A stretch of 64,000 nt of DNA from Symbiodinium natans (GCA_905221605.1 CAJNDS010000697.1:23680-87679); one strand, 5' to 3'; shown: positions 27,188 to 38,308, numbered from the stretch's first letter. Notes: generated by a model from the letters alone, not told the origin. Translations and numbers: made by a program.

Positions 27188-29030
27188 AAGCGGACGAGAC
27201 CGTGACAGCCTAAAACCCCAAAACCCCTAGAAGCAGACGAGACCGTGACAGCCCAAAACCCCTAGAAGCAGACGAGACCGTGAACCTCAAAACCCCTAGA
27301 AGCGGAAGAGACCGTGACAGCCCAAAACCGCTAGAAGCGGACGAGACCGTGACAGCCTAAAACCCCAAAATCCCTAGAAGCGGACGAGACCGTGACAGCT
27401 CAAAACCCCTAGAAGCAGACGAGACCGTGACAGCCCAAAACCCCAAAACCCCTAGAAGCGGACGAGCCCGTGACAGCCCAAAACCCCTAGAAGCGGACTA
27501 GACCGTGACAGCATAAAGTGATAGCCCAAAACCCCTAGAAGCGGACGAGACCGTGACGGCCTAAAACTCCAAAACCCCTAGAACCGGACGGGACCGTGAC
27601 AGCACAAAACCCCTAGAAACGGACGAGACCGTGACAGCCCAAAACCCCAAAACCCCTAGAACTAGGAGCGGACGACACCGTGACAGCCCAAAACCCCTAG
27701 AAGCGGACGAGACCGTGCGAGACCGTGACAGCCTAAAACCCCAAAACCCCTAGACGCGGACGAGACCGTGACAGCCCAAAACCCCTAGAAGCGGACGAGA
27801 CCGTGACACCCTAAAACCCCAAAACCCCCAGAAGCGGACGAGTCCGTGACAGCCTAAAACCCCAAAATCCCTAGAAGTGGACGAGACCGTGACAGCCTAA
27901 AACCCCAAAACCCCTAGAAGCGGACGAGAGCGTGACAGCCTAAAACCCCAAAACCCCTAGAAGCGGACGAGTCCGTGACAGCCTAAAACCCCAAAATCCC
28001 TAGAAGCGGACGAGACCGTGACAGCCTAAAACCCCAAAACCCCTATAGAAGCAGACGAGACTGTGACAGCCCAAAACCCCTAGAAGCGGACGAGACCGTA
28101 ACAGCCTAAAACACAAAATCCCCTAGAAGCGGACGAGACCGTGACAGCCCAACACCCCTAGAAGCAGACGAGACCGTGACAGCCCGAAGCCCCTAGAAAC
28201 GGACGAGACCGTAACAACCCAAAACCCCTAGAAGCGGACGAGACCGTGACAGCCTAAAACCCCAAAACCCCCAGAAGCGGACGAGACCGTGACAGCCCAA
28301 AACCCCTAGAAGCGGACGAGACCGTGACAGCCTGAAACCCCAAAACCCCTAGAAGCGGACGAGTCCGTGACAGCCTAAAACCCCAAAACCCCTTGAAGCG
28401 GACGAGACCGTGACAGCCCAAAACCCCTAGAAGCAGACAAGACCGTGACGGCCTAAAACCCCAAAACACCTGGAAGCGGACGAGACCGTGACAGCGCAAA
28501 ACCCCTAGAAGCGGACGAGACCGTGACAGCCCAAAACCCCTAGAGGCGGACGAGACCGTGACAGCCTGAAGACCCCAAAAACCCTAGAAGCGGACGAGAC
28601 CGTGACAGCCCAAAACCCCTAGAAGCAGACGAGACCGTAACAGCCCAAAACCCCAAAACTCCTAGAAGCGGACGAAAACCCCTAGAAGCGGACGAGACCG
28701 TGCCAGCCTAAAACCCCAAAATCCCTAGACGCGGACGAGACCGTGACAGCCTAAAACCCCAAAACCCCTAAAAGCGGACGAGACCGTGACAGCCTAAAAC
28801 CCCAAAACCCCTAGAAGCGGACGAGCCCGTGACAGCCCAACACCCTAGAAGCCGACGAGACCTGACAGCCCAAAACCCCTAGAAGCGGACGAGACCGTGA
28901 CAGCCCAAACCCCAAAACCCTAGAAGCGGACGAGACCGTGACAGTCTAAAACCCCAAAACCCTAGAAGCGGACGAGACTGGACAGCCAACCCCTGAAGCA
29001 GACGAGACCGTGACAGACGTGACAGCCTTG
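27122..29030. repeat. Satellite array, about 47 units of 36 or 44 bp
   Basis: The unit is CCTAGAAGCGGACGAGACCG followed by TGACAGCC, then either CAAAACCC (36 bp) or TAAAACCCCAAAACCC (44 bp). Both lengths are mixed throughout. Units differ by point changes (AGCAGAC, AGTCCGTG), so it is a moderately old tandem array. Open frames across it are only repeat translations. Confidence 0.95.
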
Positions 29031-29526
29031 TACAATGACACATAGGACTTAAGCTGCCATGACCAATCTTCCCACTTGTTTGAATCTCCGTGAAAACGGG
29101 TGGTGGGAACAACTTATTTTTCCCACCCAATTCTTCGAAATCACCGAAGATTGCCATACTGATCTAGTACAATGTCAGTCGGATGCCCTGGGCTTCGCCC
29201 GAAGCTCCGCTTCCATGAAATTTTACAAGATCAAGTCTGCGATATCACTGATCACAACAATCACAAACACCAGAGCAGACTGTGCATCAATCATCAATCA
29301 CTCGAGACTCCAATGTTTTGCACCTTGGGCCTTGAGCCAAATGGTGTTAGAGAGTCAATGCAATGTCTCATGCATCACAGTGGATGCAAATGCAGATCTG
29401 ATCAATATTTCTAACACTGGTGGGGGGGTGGGGGGGCGGGGCCTGGAGCTTTAAATTCAAGTGCTATTGCACTGGCGGGGGGGTGCCTTACACTCATCCG
29501 CAACAATTACACTCGGCTGATAGTTC
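29031..29526. other. Spacer with G run, TA repeat and a spliced-leader-like block
   Basis: No gene supported. It has a G-rich run (about 29418-29442), a TATATATATG stretch near 29533 at its edge, and CTTGAGCCAAATGG at 29331-29344, the reverse complement of the spliced-leader end with one base missing. Confidence 0.45.
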
Positions 29527-30129
29527 ATGTGTGTATATATATATGTATATATGCAAATATGTAAATATGTAGCAGGCTCACCGCCTGCCTGGATGCTGCC
29601 TGACGGTGCTGCCTGGACCAAGGCAGTGTATACAATGGAAATTCTACCGCTCCTACTAGCCGTCCAACGTGATGCGAGCCCTCGCATCTCCTTGCCCACA
29701 TATCTCATGGGCCTTGGCTCTGGAGGAACCATCACCTACCAGATTGCAATTTCCGAGGCCCATGCGACCTTCCGGGCTTGTGTTTGCATGGGCCCCATTA
29801 GGCTGCCTTCTTTGCTGCCAGCCCCAACGAGCGGGGAGACACGAATTTTAGTCTATGGCGGACGAAAGGACGTAGAGACCTTTCAGCACCACCTTCGGAT
29901 GTGCTACTCGGTGCGGGGCAATCATCGCGTGCCTCCTGTCACAGAAGCCCTTTCCGAAGACTCACACTTTACCGCCTTCAAGGGCTACGGACGCACGCAG
30001 TACCCCTCATCCCCCGGCCTCACAATCCGCCAGGTGGTTATCGGCAAGGACCCGGAGCATGTGGTGTGGCCTGCATTGCTGAGCGATCCTGATTGGCTGC
30101 TGGCGGACCATATCGAGCTCCCGGAGTAG
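29527..30129 (+). CDS. Hypothetical protein, possible alpha/beta-hydrolase segment
   Basis: 200 codons. The first 50 lie over a dispersed repeat (see the palindrome at 29671-29688) and may not be native. From ISLPTYLMGLGSGGTITYQI onward it looks like real protein: a nucleophile-elbow-like GLGSGGT, then ATFRACVCMGPIRL, ETRILVYGGRKDVETFQHH and QVVIGKDPEHVVWPALLSD. This resembles the second half of an alpha/beta hydrolase, but the exact GXSXG pattern is not met. It may continue the fragment at 26816 across the satellite. Confidence 0.4.
   Translation: MCVYIYVYMQICKYVAGSPPAWMLPDGAAWTKAVYTMEILPLLLAVQRDASPRISLPTYLMGLGSGGTITYQIAISEAHATFRACVCMGPIRLPSLLPAPTSGETRILVYGGRKDVETFQHHLRMCYSVRGNHRVPPVTEALSEDSHFTAFKGYGRTQYPSSPGLTIRQVVIGKDPEHVVWPALLSDPDWLLADHIELPE
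29671..29688 (-). repeat. Dispersed palindrome repeat, minus orientation
   Basis: GATGCGAGCCCTCGCATC, 8 bp arms around CC, followed by TCCTTGCC. Flanking sequence from about 29580 also matches the other family members in reverse. Confidence 0.7.
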
Positions 30130-30640
30130 TCGTCGGGGCAGGGTAGAGAGTACCTTCCTTTTTCCATTTTCATCGATTTATGCGCGCCGGCCCTTGTGTT
30201 GCCGCTACAAACAGACCAGCAACCGAGGCACGCCTGCATTCTGGTGCTACTACTGTGCACGGACAAAGTAAAGGATGCCATCGTCTCCAGGTCATTGCTT
30301 TGTACATGCAGCACATTGCAGCCACAAGTAACAGCCACCTGCGATGACACGCTGCATCCCTTTTCAGGTTGCGCGTTGGATGTGCCCTGGCTCAAGCTAA
30401 GGGTGGCAGGCTGACTGAACGAGGACCCATTGTGTAGAGGGTTGTAACGCTCCTGACTGGTTTTTTCTCGCCTTTCTGCTTCTTCTCTCCTGTGTGTTGT
30501 GCTTTTTGTTTGGTCCTCCCCTTCCTTGTGTCCCTCCCTAGTTTTTGTAAGGGCTTTCCAGGGATCTTGGTGTCTGGAGGTTGCCTCGTGGTTCTCCGCT
30601 GCCTGTGGGGTAGTCACATGAGTTTGGCCTGCCATGTTCG
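30130..30640. other. Spacer, pyrimidine-rich near its end; possible intron
   Basis: No gene supported. About 30455-30550 on the plus strand is rich in T and C, as a 3' splice region would be. An open frame on the other strand is its shadow. Confidence 0.35.
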
Positions 30641-32364
30641 GTGAGTGATGCCATGGAGTCGTATGCCTGTCAACCGTACGCGATCCGGGTTGGAGCGCAA
30701 GTGCTCCAAGTCCACGTTGCCAGGAGAGGGCAACTCACTGCACTTGCCACTTTAGGGACCAGTGATGTCGCAATGACCAGGCAGATGCAAGCCGGCGTCA
30801 TCCTGCCTCACGAACTCGATGCTGCCGGTTGGTGCCGATACTTTCCGCCGGAAATACAACCTTTGTTGTGTCTGGACCATTCTGCCTTTTTGAGAAACAG
30901 CAACGCCGTCTGCTTCGCCCGGCAACCCACGGTTCGCTGTTTTCTCCTGCATGCATGGAGGCCAGGCATCGGCATCATGCCGCATAGCAGCGCCTTCATG
31001 GGGCGAGCGGTGTCCACGCACAGTGCTGTGCCTGGTGACGCGATAGACCTTCCCCCTTGGGCGAGTGTTGTCACCGAACAAGGAGCGGGTAGGGAGACAG
31101 CCCTGTCTCCCGGGCCCTGGCAAACTCCATCACCTAATCCACCTAGGGTCTGCTGGCCGGATAATAGTCCTCGCCCTCCCATACCGCCGATTCCTCCACG
31201 TGTTGGAGAATACCCAGTGAGTGAGGTCAGTAGGATCGAGCCGCGAATTCCACATGGGAGGCCACCTCCCGCGCCAGTTGCAGCCGACCTGCCACCTTGG
31301 CAGGTCCCTAGCCACCCAGGTCCACAGGTCCTTGCGGCGACCGCAATGCAGGCTATATGCCAGCTTCGCACTCTCAGTGCTGACCATGCGCCGGGGCCTC
31401 AGGAGCCTGAGGATCTCGCGCAGGCACTAGAAAGTAATCAGAATTTCCCTGAGCCCACCCCGAGCGGCGTACTGCCATTGAAACTGGCCTCGGGAGCCAT
31501 TTCCGGCGAACCGCCTGAGCCGCAAGGTCTCCACCCAGAGATTGACTACAATGCATTACTCGGCTGCCTACTTCCACAGCTCCGGGCTGCGGAGTCCGCA
31601 GGAGCCCATGTCCTGCTCTTAGTCACGGATAGTCGCTGCTTCTTGTCTATTCCGCACTTCCCCTACTTTGTCCGGCATTTGGTTGCACGCATGCAGTGGG
31701 AAGGCCCGTTTAAGGAGAGGTGGTTTCCCATCTTGGTCAACACCAAGGAAGCGGGGCTAGCTTCTGTGCACTTTACGTGGGCGGGGCCCGAAATTCTGGC
31801 AGTCCTCAGAGTCCTTGCGCCAGGGGTGGTCTTGATGTTGCTTGACCATGACACCTTGTTCACTGCCAGGTGGGAGGCAGAAGAGCTGCGAAGGTTGCAG
31901 TCCTCGATCTGCTGCCCAATACCCTCTCGACGGAGTCACTGGGCAGTATGGAAGTCGAGACGGACGAGACACAGCCCTGTGGCTCGCTTCCAGCCTCGCC
32001 GTGGAGTTGCTCGCCGGACGGATCCATACCGTGTGGGGCCCGATCGCCAAACTCAATTGGCATGGTTTGTGCGTCCGAGGACCAGCTCGAAGCAAATGGG
32101 GGATTGGTCCTCTTCTACCCGAATGCTCCGGACGGCAAACATCCCCGGCCCCCTCGCTTCTGCATCCCTGGCAACGTCGCTAGTGCGGTGACCTCAATTG
32201 GTACTGCGTTGAGCCGAGCCCTGCAGCTAGTCATCATGCCCACACTCCATTGCCTGGTATGCATGAGCAGGTGCCGTTGGACCAGATCCATTATCGGCAA
32301 TGTCTACTTGCCGGAACCACTGCTCACAAGCACTCTGACTTTGTGTTTGCGTGGGCACTTTTAG
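30641..32364 (+). pseudogene. Unrecognised gene piece with a frame change near 31870
   Basis: The 516-codon frame begins MSDAMESYACQPYAIRVGAQ, has a Pro-rich middle (about residues 165-225) and a convincing folded part: ALLGCLLPQLRAAESAGAHVLLLVTDSR...LVARMQWEGPFKERWFPILVNTKEAGLAS...VVLMLLDHDTLFTARWEAEEL. LDHDTLF looks like the Asp-X-Asp strand of a glycosyltransferase. After about 31870 this frame turns Arg-rich and meaningless, while a second frame continues with VAVLDLLPNTLS and GGLVLFYPNAPDGKHP to 32364. So one base was gained or lost. The product is not recognised with certainty. Confidence 0.5.
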
Positions 32365-32376
32365 GAAGATACATAC

Positions 32377-33691
32377 ATGAGGTTGCGTGGAAAACGGCCG
32401 ACCTTACTGCTGGCCGGCCAGAGCCAGACATCCACCTCCCCAGTCAGGCAGGTCAGAGGGGTCAAAACATGGGGACAAGGCCCATATGAACAGGGATTTC
32501 TTCCCTTGCTCATGGGTTACGGCGGCTCGCACTCCCGTTTGGCAATCCGACCTGGTCCTGACTTATTCATGGCGAACCGATACGCCGAGGTTATACCCCC
32601 TTTTGTGCATGGATATGGTGCCAAAGGCAAAAACATCTTGCCGCAGTGGGGGAGTGTGTTACGGCTGCCTACTCTACCCGAGTCGGTCTGGGGCAACGGG
32701 GACACCGTCCCTCTGTGGGCCTCTGTTGGGCAAAAGGGCAGTGGACCAGTGCGGCTCCAGCTCTTCCCTGGGGTCCTCATGTTTTGGAAGAAAGATGCCC
32801 TATCTTCCTGCAGAGCCACCCCGAAATGGCGCAGTCGACCCAATACCCCCACTGGGCCGCTTGCTCTTCTTGCTGCCGCTGCGCATGCTTGGCTGGCCCA
32901 GGCGGATCTGCCGTGGCCTCTCTTCGCCGCAGACATAAAGGTCACGCCGTTGGGCTTCAGTCAATACTGGGATGATGGACTAGCCATGCGTGTGCAACAA
33001 GCCCTGGCAGCCTTTGCCTTTCCTGCCTACCAGTACCCGCCTCCAAAGCCTCACCTAACCCCCTCAGAAAAATGTCGGTCGCTCTTCATTAGCGGGATGA
33101 ATGGGAAGGCCGAGAATACGCCCCCCACTGTGTCGGGTAGCATCATTCACACAGCCAATTCCTATGCACTCACTGGCTTAGAAATGGAAACAGTCCGGGA
33201 CAACCAGGGCCAAAAGGTCCGATATGAGGACACACAACGATGCGGTCTGCCAGCGGCGGTTCGTGCTAGAATCAGCTCGGTAGAAGCCTCCCTGACAATG
33301 TGCCCTGCCCTGGCTCACTTGCACATGCCACATACTGCTGCGCTGACCGCTCTGCATGTGGGCCTCGCCGCGGGTAGAGCTGGCGAGTGCAAACTGTGCG
33401 TTACGGGTTTCTCAGCTGGGTCGTATACGGGCGCTGCTGTACGTGGCTATCGCTTGGCATGAGCGCCAAAAGCTTCCTGACTGCAAGGGCGATTTTGTCC
33501 ACATCAAGGCACGTTTGGGCGGCGTTGCCATGCCACGGGCCATGCTGCAATATATCCTGGGTTCGGAATTGCGGCACGCTGTTAGTCTTGTCCATCATGA
33601 GAGCGACCAGCTTTGTATCTTCCGGCCCAGCCAGGCAGCAAGGACGCAAGCGATTGGCGCGGGCGCGTCTCTACTACTTCACTGGACCTGA
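32377..33691 (+). pseudogene. Possible serine-hydrolase segment, frame-broken
   Basis: 361 codons follow a stop in the frame of the preceding piece. ALHVGLAAGRAGECKLCVTGFSAGSYTGAAV near the end contains GFSAG, the GXSXG nucleophile elbow of alpha/beta hydrolases. The frame ends at 33462. The protein-like sequence continues in another frame with LLYVAIAWHERQKLPDCKGD, ARLGGVAMPRAML and HAVSLVHHESDQLCIF to 33691, and then a third frame takes over. Three frames for one continuous protein imply a decayed copy or unrecognised introns. The hydrolase reading rests on one motif and its order. Confidence 0.45.
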
Positions 33692-35460
33692 GTCACTTGG
33701 CAGTGGTGGACACTCTTATGGTCACTTTGTCCACAGTGAAGAGCTATTCCAGCTCACGCCGGGGGATTATGTGCATAAGGAATTGACTAAAAAGATTTGC
33801 GGCTTGGCCGACCCCCGGATGGATCGCACAGTGCGAGCAGGTTTGATGGGGGTTGCGTGTGGCTCTGTCCAGCTTTCGGATAAGTCTAAAACTTTCATCA
33901 ACTCCGTGCTGGGACGGCAAATCAGACGCCCCGATATGGAGGCTTTTCTCCGGATACCATCCGCTGAGAACCGGAGCATTGCAAGTCTCCGTGCTGACTG
34001 TACCCAAGTCCTCCTGACGGATGCCAAGCCGCATCTGGCTGATTTGCCGCCCCCGTATCATGAACTTGGTCCCACGATGAAACTAGTTTTGGGTATGTGG
34101 CTCCCCCACCTGTCGTTAGAGCGCCTGGTTGACATGCTGGGTTATCAGTTTCTAGCCATGGCCTCGGAAGCAGAAATCGAGGAGGAGCCCTCGGAACAGT
34201 ATCACTACCCAGAGCAAGCTGCGGTCAAGCGGGCCGCCACCCCTGTGGCGATAAAGCCCGGCACGCATACATGGCCAATCTGCCTTCTCCATCGAGTTTA
34301 CCCAAGGGCATCGGTCATGCTCCTTACACCGGAGTTGGCGGATGTCCCTGACTGGGCTAAAAAGTGGTTTGCTGTCGCTGGTAAAGTGCCGGCCAAGGGC
34401 ACTGCTTTGCTGGTTACCTTGAGAGAAGACAAGGGGGATGTGGCCTACCCAGGCATGTTTATAGAGCTCCTTGCCCCGAAGAAGCTTTTCACCGGCCCTG
34501 GAGAAAGTAAGGCCATGCAGCCAGTCAATATAACCATTGCCCTGCTCTTGACTGATGAACAGCACAACCAATTCGCGCAACGACCCTCACTGCCGAGAGT
34601 CAGCCAGCTTGAGGTTCTGCCCGGAGGAGCCTCTACCCCGCTTTGGGATGCTCTGTTACACATGCCTAGGGAAAGGCAGCATGTTGCATTGGGCGTTCCG
34701 CTAGAAGACTCGCCTCTTGATGCCATCCGGCAGCCACTGTGGTTGCCGGGCTTTCTCACAGATTTAGTGCTTGTCCTCCTTATCGGGCTAGTGGTGAGAG
34801 GGAACTGGCACGACACATGGGCACAGCTCATTCACCCGGAGGTCTGCCAAGTCTTCAGAGGCAAGCACGAAACGCAAGCTGCGCAGGCATCGCTTACTGC
34901 GGGTCCGGGGGCTTCCAACCCCTTGCAAAGCTTCCTCAACCTTTGGCTTACGGATCGCAAAGAATGGACGCCAACGCTGCTGAGTGGCGTGTTAGCTACG
35001 CTGCCTGACTCTCCGCTGCCCGGCCAAGAGGACGCCCGGACTCCTGCGCTGTGGCATGCGGAGTGTCTACGCCTGTCCCATGACTCGTTGAGCAACGAGC
35101 ACGATCCGAGGACTCGAGCCAGCATCTTTGCGCTCGCGGTTGGTCCCGCCTTCCTTACGCGCCTCTGTGATACCTTTTGGGGGGCGGACGGACACCTGGC
35201 AGCGCTGCTGGGAGCGTGCTCGTACGGCCTGGCCGCTAATCGTACTTCTGTATTCATAACGGGTGCGTTCGGCAGCGGGAAGACACGATCCTGCGCGTTT
35301 CTAGGAGTACTCCTTGCGTGCCTGACGAGCCGGCTCACCCTGTACACCGCTCATGGCAATGAATCGGTTCGGGCCTATGTCGAAGCGGCTCACGACTGCT
35401 AGCAATGAATTTGTTCGCAGCCGCATCGTTCGCATACCGGGTAACAAGGAGAAGGACACA
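33387..35460 (+). pseudogene. Superfamily 1 helicase N-terminal part with Walker A (UPF1-like), interrupted
   Basis: The 671-codon frame is convincing from about residue 95. A long region without a known family leads to SIFALAVGPAFLTRLCDTFWG, then SVFITGAFGSGKTRSCAFLG, where GAFGSGKT is helicase motif I (ATP binding). The frame stops at 35402; a neighbouring frame continues with ASNEFVRSRIVRIPGNKEKD before a GGGGCT repeat. Motifs II and later are missing from this strand but occur on the minus strand at 40159-39354. The pieces therefore look like one helicase split by an inversion. UPF1-like is inferred from the later motifs. Confidence 0.6.
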
Positions 35461-35478
35461 CATAAGCTCCCTTTTGAT

Positions 35479-35567
35479 GGCTGGGGTTGGGGCTGGGGCT
35501 GGGGCTGGGGCTGGGGCTGGGGCTGGGGCTGGGGCTGGGGCTGGGGCTGGGGCTGGGGCTGGGGCTG
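35479..35567. repeat. GGGGCT hexanucleotide repeat
   Basis: About 14 units of GGCTGG/GGGGCT with one GGTTGG variant. It ends the readable helicase sequence and can be read as a Trp-Gly repeat, which is not meaningful. Confidence 0.95.
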
Positions 35568-36109
35568 AGGTACGTCGGTAAGGAGATGGGAGGGCTCACA
35601 TCACATTGGTGCCGAAGTGCAAGGATCTCCATGGTATTGCTACTTTGATCCAATCAGAGCCTTCAGGTAACATCCACGCGGGCGGGGAGCCCACTTGCCC
35701 TGCCGCAGGCCAAGCTCAGACGAGGGTGACCCTCTAGAGTCTCAAGAGGGCCAGGTTGTTCTACAAGTGGGGAATGGCTCCCTGCCAAGTCAGCGGGTGC
35801 ATAATCTCCACGTAGAAGTGTCCACAGCCAGCGCGCCGAACTGCTAGGTCACCCTGTGCACTCAGTACTCGAAATCGTCGAAGAGGCCGGGAGCACACAT
35901 GTAGCACCGAGTGCGCAGGTGCGTCGCTAAAGGCGACGTTGCCAGATTCACAAAACCACCATCATGCAGCCACCGATGCGAATACATTCAGCACCAGCCA
36001 AGGCCGTTCACAAGAAGGTTCACAAGTCCGCCATCACAGGTGGGGCATAGTCGTGCCTTGGCACGGGACGTAGCAGGTGTCAACCTTCTGGATCCAAAGT
36101 ATAAAGTTG
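35568..36109. other. Spacer with dispersed repeat; no gene
   Basis: 35585-35602 (GATGGGAGGGCTCACATC) and the following 100 bp (to the GGCGGGGAGCCC block near 35690) match the segment 36464-36580. I see no gene. It could be intron between the helicase pieces if the inversion reading is right. Confidence 0.5.
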
Positions 36110-36207
36110 CCCCATGGTGGTCAGCCAGTGGGGACTTAACGGCAAGAACAAAGGGTAGGACCAGCCCAGAGCACTCCATGGTGGTCAGCCAGTGGAGCCT
36201 CTCCGAG
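36110..36207 (-). repeat. Left inverted copy of the 175 bp repeat
   Basis: In reverse complement it matches 40539-40642: CTCGGAG, then CCACTGGCTGACCACCATGG, a variable middle, TTAAGTCCCC and the same CCACTGGCTGACCACCATGG again. The two copies face each other across the helicase-bearing minus segment. Confidence 0.8.
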
Positions 36208-36463
36208 CACAAAGCGCACGTGCTTTTAACTCACAAGAGTCTCGTCCGACGGCCAAAGCAGGCTTGACTGCTTCGTTCCAGTCAGAGCCATCAGGTAAAC
36301 CCAAGCAGGCGGGGACCCCACCTGCCCCGCAGGAAGCGGGGGAGTCCCCCAGTCGAAACTTCACACTCAAGGCCAAGCACCTATCTCCTTGGCCGGTGAG
36401 GGTTGAGGGTTCAATAACCAGAATCAGACCCTCCATGCCCAAACCGACAGACGTCGGCGAGGA

Positions 36464-36481
36464 GATGTGAGGGCTCACATC
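36464..36481. repeat. Dispersed palindrome repeat
   Basis: GATGTGAGGGCTCACATC: perfect 8 bp arms around GG, with GTCGGCGAGGA upstream. The same core is at 41240-41257, and near-copies are at 35585-35602 and 29671-29688. Confidence 0.85.
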
Positions 36482-36511
36482 ATGCTTGGCCACCTACCGA
36501 TGGGGAGGTAG

Positions 36512-38308
36512 TCATGTATGGCTGCTTTGACGCAAGCAGAGATATACACCCAAGCAGGCAGGGAACCCCGCAACCCGGACAGCTTCCTGGATTTGCCTGT
36601 ACTGCACAACACCTTCGTCCTTATACTGAAAGGGGAAGGAGGTAACTGCAGCACGCAGGGCCGAAGGATCAGGGTCCTTGGGGGTGCCATGACAGTACAT
36701 CCTAAACCAGAAGCTGTTGAGGCGCTGCTTGGTTGGATGTTTGGCTCGCATGAGCCCCTTAATGGCAGCCCAATGAGCAGTGGCTGCGTCATACCACGCA
36801 TTTTGGGGACGTTGGGGCCCATGCTTGGTGGGTGTGGTGCTGATCCCTTTCCAATGCGCATCAAAGATGACTGGCAGCCGGAAAGGGGCGGAGACATCCA
36901 CTTCTCGCAAAGCTGCAAGGTCAGTGGTTCGCAGCTCCGAGAAGCGCCAATCATTCACCTCCAGGGGACCTTTTTGGTGGGACTCGAATGCGAGCAGAAG
37001 TGCACCCAGCCAATAATCTGGGTCAGCGTAGCTGAGCATTGCAGGAAAACTGGCATTGATGACGCTCGGCAAGTCCGACACCGCAGAGAAAAGATCCGCG
37101 ATGTACTGCGCTGTGGTAAGAAAGCCATACCCCACCAGGGACTCCGAAAGCCTCGCTTTGTCATTGTCCAGCTGCGGGACCGGGCAATCCAACATTTCAG
37201 CAAGGTCGAAATGCTGCAATGCCCCCGACAATCTAAGGCACTGCGTGATGATAGGGTCATAAACCTTCAAATACGCTGCCGGAAACGTTTCAGGCAGATG
37301 CAGTAGCGTGTCAGCGATTCCGATCAGCATACCCGAGTCTTGCAGCTGGTTCGGTATGCCGTTCAAAAACACCTCATAGGCCCTATATGCCCGAAGCTGC
37401 TGGCAGTGTGTTGTGAGGTGTTGCGAGTCACGCAGGTTCATGTAGGGCCGAGGTTTGACATTCTTACCAAAGTGATGTCCCGCTGCAAGTGCGCGCCACA
37501 TGAGATCACAGACCGAGCCTGTGTTGCTCTGCATGATGGTTGCGCAGGCTGGGGCGCTGGGATCGCGGGTGCCGCTGGGCTCGCTAAGCCCTCGAGGCTT
37601 GGCTTTTGGTGGTTCCAGCTGTTGAGAGCCGTCTTCGTCCAAAGCGAGAGGCCGACTTTCCTTGCGAGCTTGGACAGCGGGCACAGGCCTGGCGGGGATG
37701 GGCGTCAGGCCATGGGGAGGCATAGGGAGGTCCGATTTTGGTTCCGTCAGGCCAAGTGAGTCCGTGGGAGACTTAGCGCAAGGGGGCTGTGACGCCTCAA
37801 CCGTCCTAATCCCATCCGGAGATGCTGTGTGCGTGGGCCGTGTCCGGGGGCTGGGTGGACGTCGTACGCCAGGCGGCGGGTCCCTAATGTTGCCGCCACT
37901 ACGGGGTGGACACGAGGCGGCGCTACCCCCTCCGATCCTGTGATCAACTTCACTAGAGGGAGTCGTCACACAAGCATCCAGAGCAATAGGACTCGCGGCC
38001 GGCACAACCGCATGCTCTTTCGTTGCAGGCTCCTTCGTCAGTGGTCCTCTCTCCCGCGTTGGGGCGCCGCAAGGGGTTCGGGAAACGTCCCGTCTAGCTG
38101 GCGGAGGCGGGCTGACAGCTGCCGCAATGGAGCCCCTCGCGGCCCGAGGCTGGCGCCATGGTGTACCCCACCGCTCGCCATGGCGCGCGTTTGTGGTAGC
38201 CTCGCCTTGGGCTGGCGACTGCTGCGTAGGAACCTCGACTGCAGTAGCAACTACCACGTCGGGACTGTGACTACCCGCGGGCACAGGGCTGTTTCCCGGA
38301 GAGTCCAC
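36512..38308 (-). CDS. Large hypothetical protein with Pro-rich N-terminus
   Basis: 598 residues. Residues 1-260 are rich in Pro, Ser and Arg with many PT/SP pairs. Residues 260-570 look folded and helical: SVCDLMWRALAAGHHFGKNVK, AYRAYEVFLNGIPNQLQ, TLLHLPETFPAAYLKVYD, QHFDLAEMLDCPVPQLD and WYDAATAHWAAIKGLMRAKH. The last 20 residues read into the dispersed repeat. It follows the helicase pieces on the same strand with a small overlap in another frame. No family recognised. A separate gene or a further domain of the helicase element are both possible. Confidence 0.55.
   Translation of the reverse strand: MDSPGNSPVPAGSHSPDVVVATAVEVPTQQSPAQGEATTNARHGERWGTPWRQPRAARGSIAAAVSPPPPARRDVSRTPCGAPTRERGPLTKEPATKEHAVVPAASPIALDACVTTPSSEVDHRIGGGSAASCPPRSGGNIRDPPPGVRRPPSPRTRPTHTASPDGIRTVEASQPPCAKSPTDSLGLTEPKSDLPMPPHGLTPIPARPVPAVQARKESRPLALDEDGSQQLEPPKAKPRGLSEPSGTRDPSAPACATIMQSNTGSVCDLMWRALAAGHHFGKNVKPRPYMNLRDSQHLTTHCQQLRAYRAYEVFLNGIPNQLQDSGMLIGIADTLLHLPETFPAAYLKVYDPIITQCLRLSGALQHFDLAEMLDCPVPQLDNDKARLSESLVGYGFLTTAQYIADLFSAVSDLPSVINASFPAMLSYADPDYWLGALLLAFESHQKGPLEVNDWRFSELRTTDLAALREVDVSAPFRLPVIFDAHWKGISTTPTKHGPQRPQNAWYDAATAHWAAIKGLMRAKHPTKQRLNSFWFRMYCHGTPKDPDPSALRAAVTSFPFQYKDEGVVQYRQIQEAVRVAGFPACLGVYLCLRQSSHT

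Noticed and set aside
28254-28499. Minus-strand ORFs across the satellite
   Set aside because: Repeat translations (RPLLGVLG-type) with no start context or independent evidence.
27180-29000. Telomere array
   Set aside because: CCCTAAAACCCC and CCCCAAAA blocks recall plant-type and ciliate telomere repeats, but they are only the spacer part of a longer satellite unit and never run in tandem alone.
27122-29030. CRISPR-like array
   Set aside because: Units are contiguous 36/44 bp copies with no unique spacers, no cas genes, and the setting is eukaryotic. It is a satellite.
30387-30396. Spliced-leader relic CCTGGCTCAAG in the spacer
   Set aside because: Only nine bases match and no element boundary lies here; chance is likely.
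35265-35300. ABC transporter or AAA protein from the GAFGSGKT motif
   Set aside because: No ABC signature, and the DEAQ, GDHRQ and RLPPEI motifs of the nearby minus-strand pieces fit a superfamily 1 helicase.
35353-35568. Trp-Gly or Ser-Pro repeat protein
   Set aside because: It is only the translation of the GGGGCT microsatellite.
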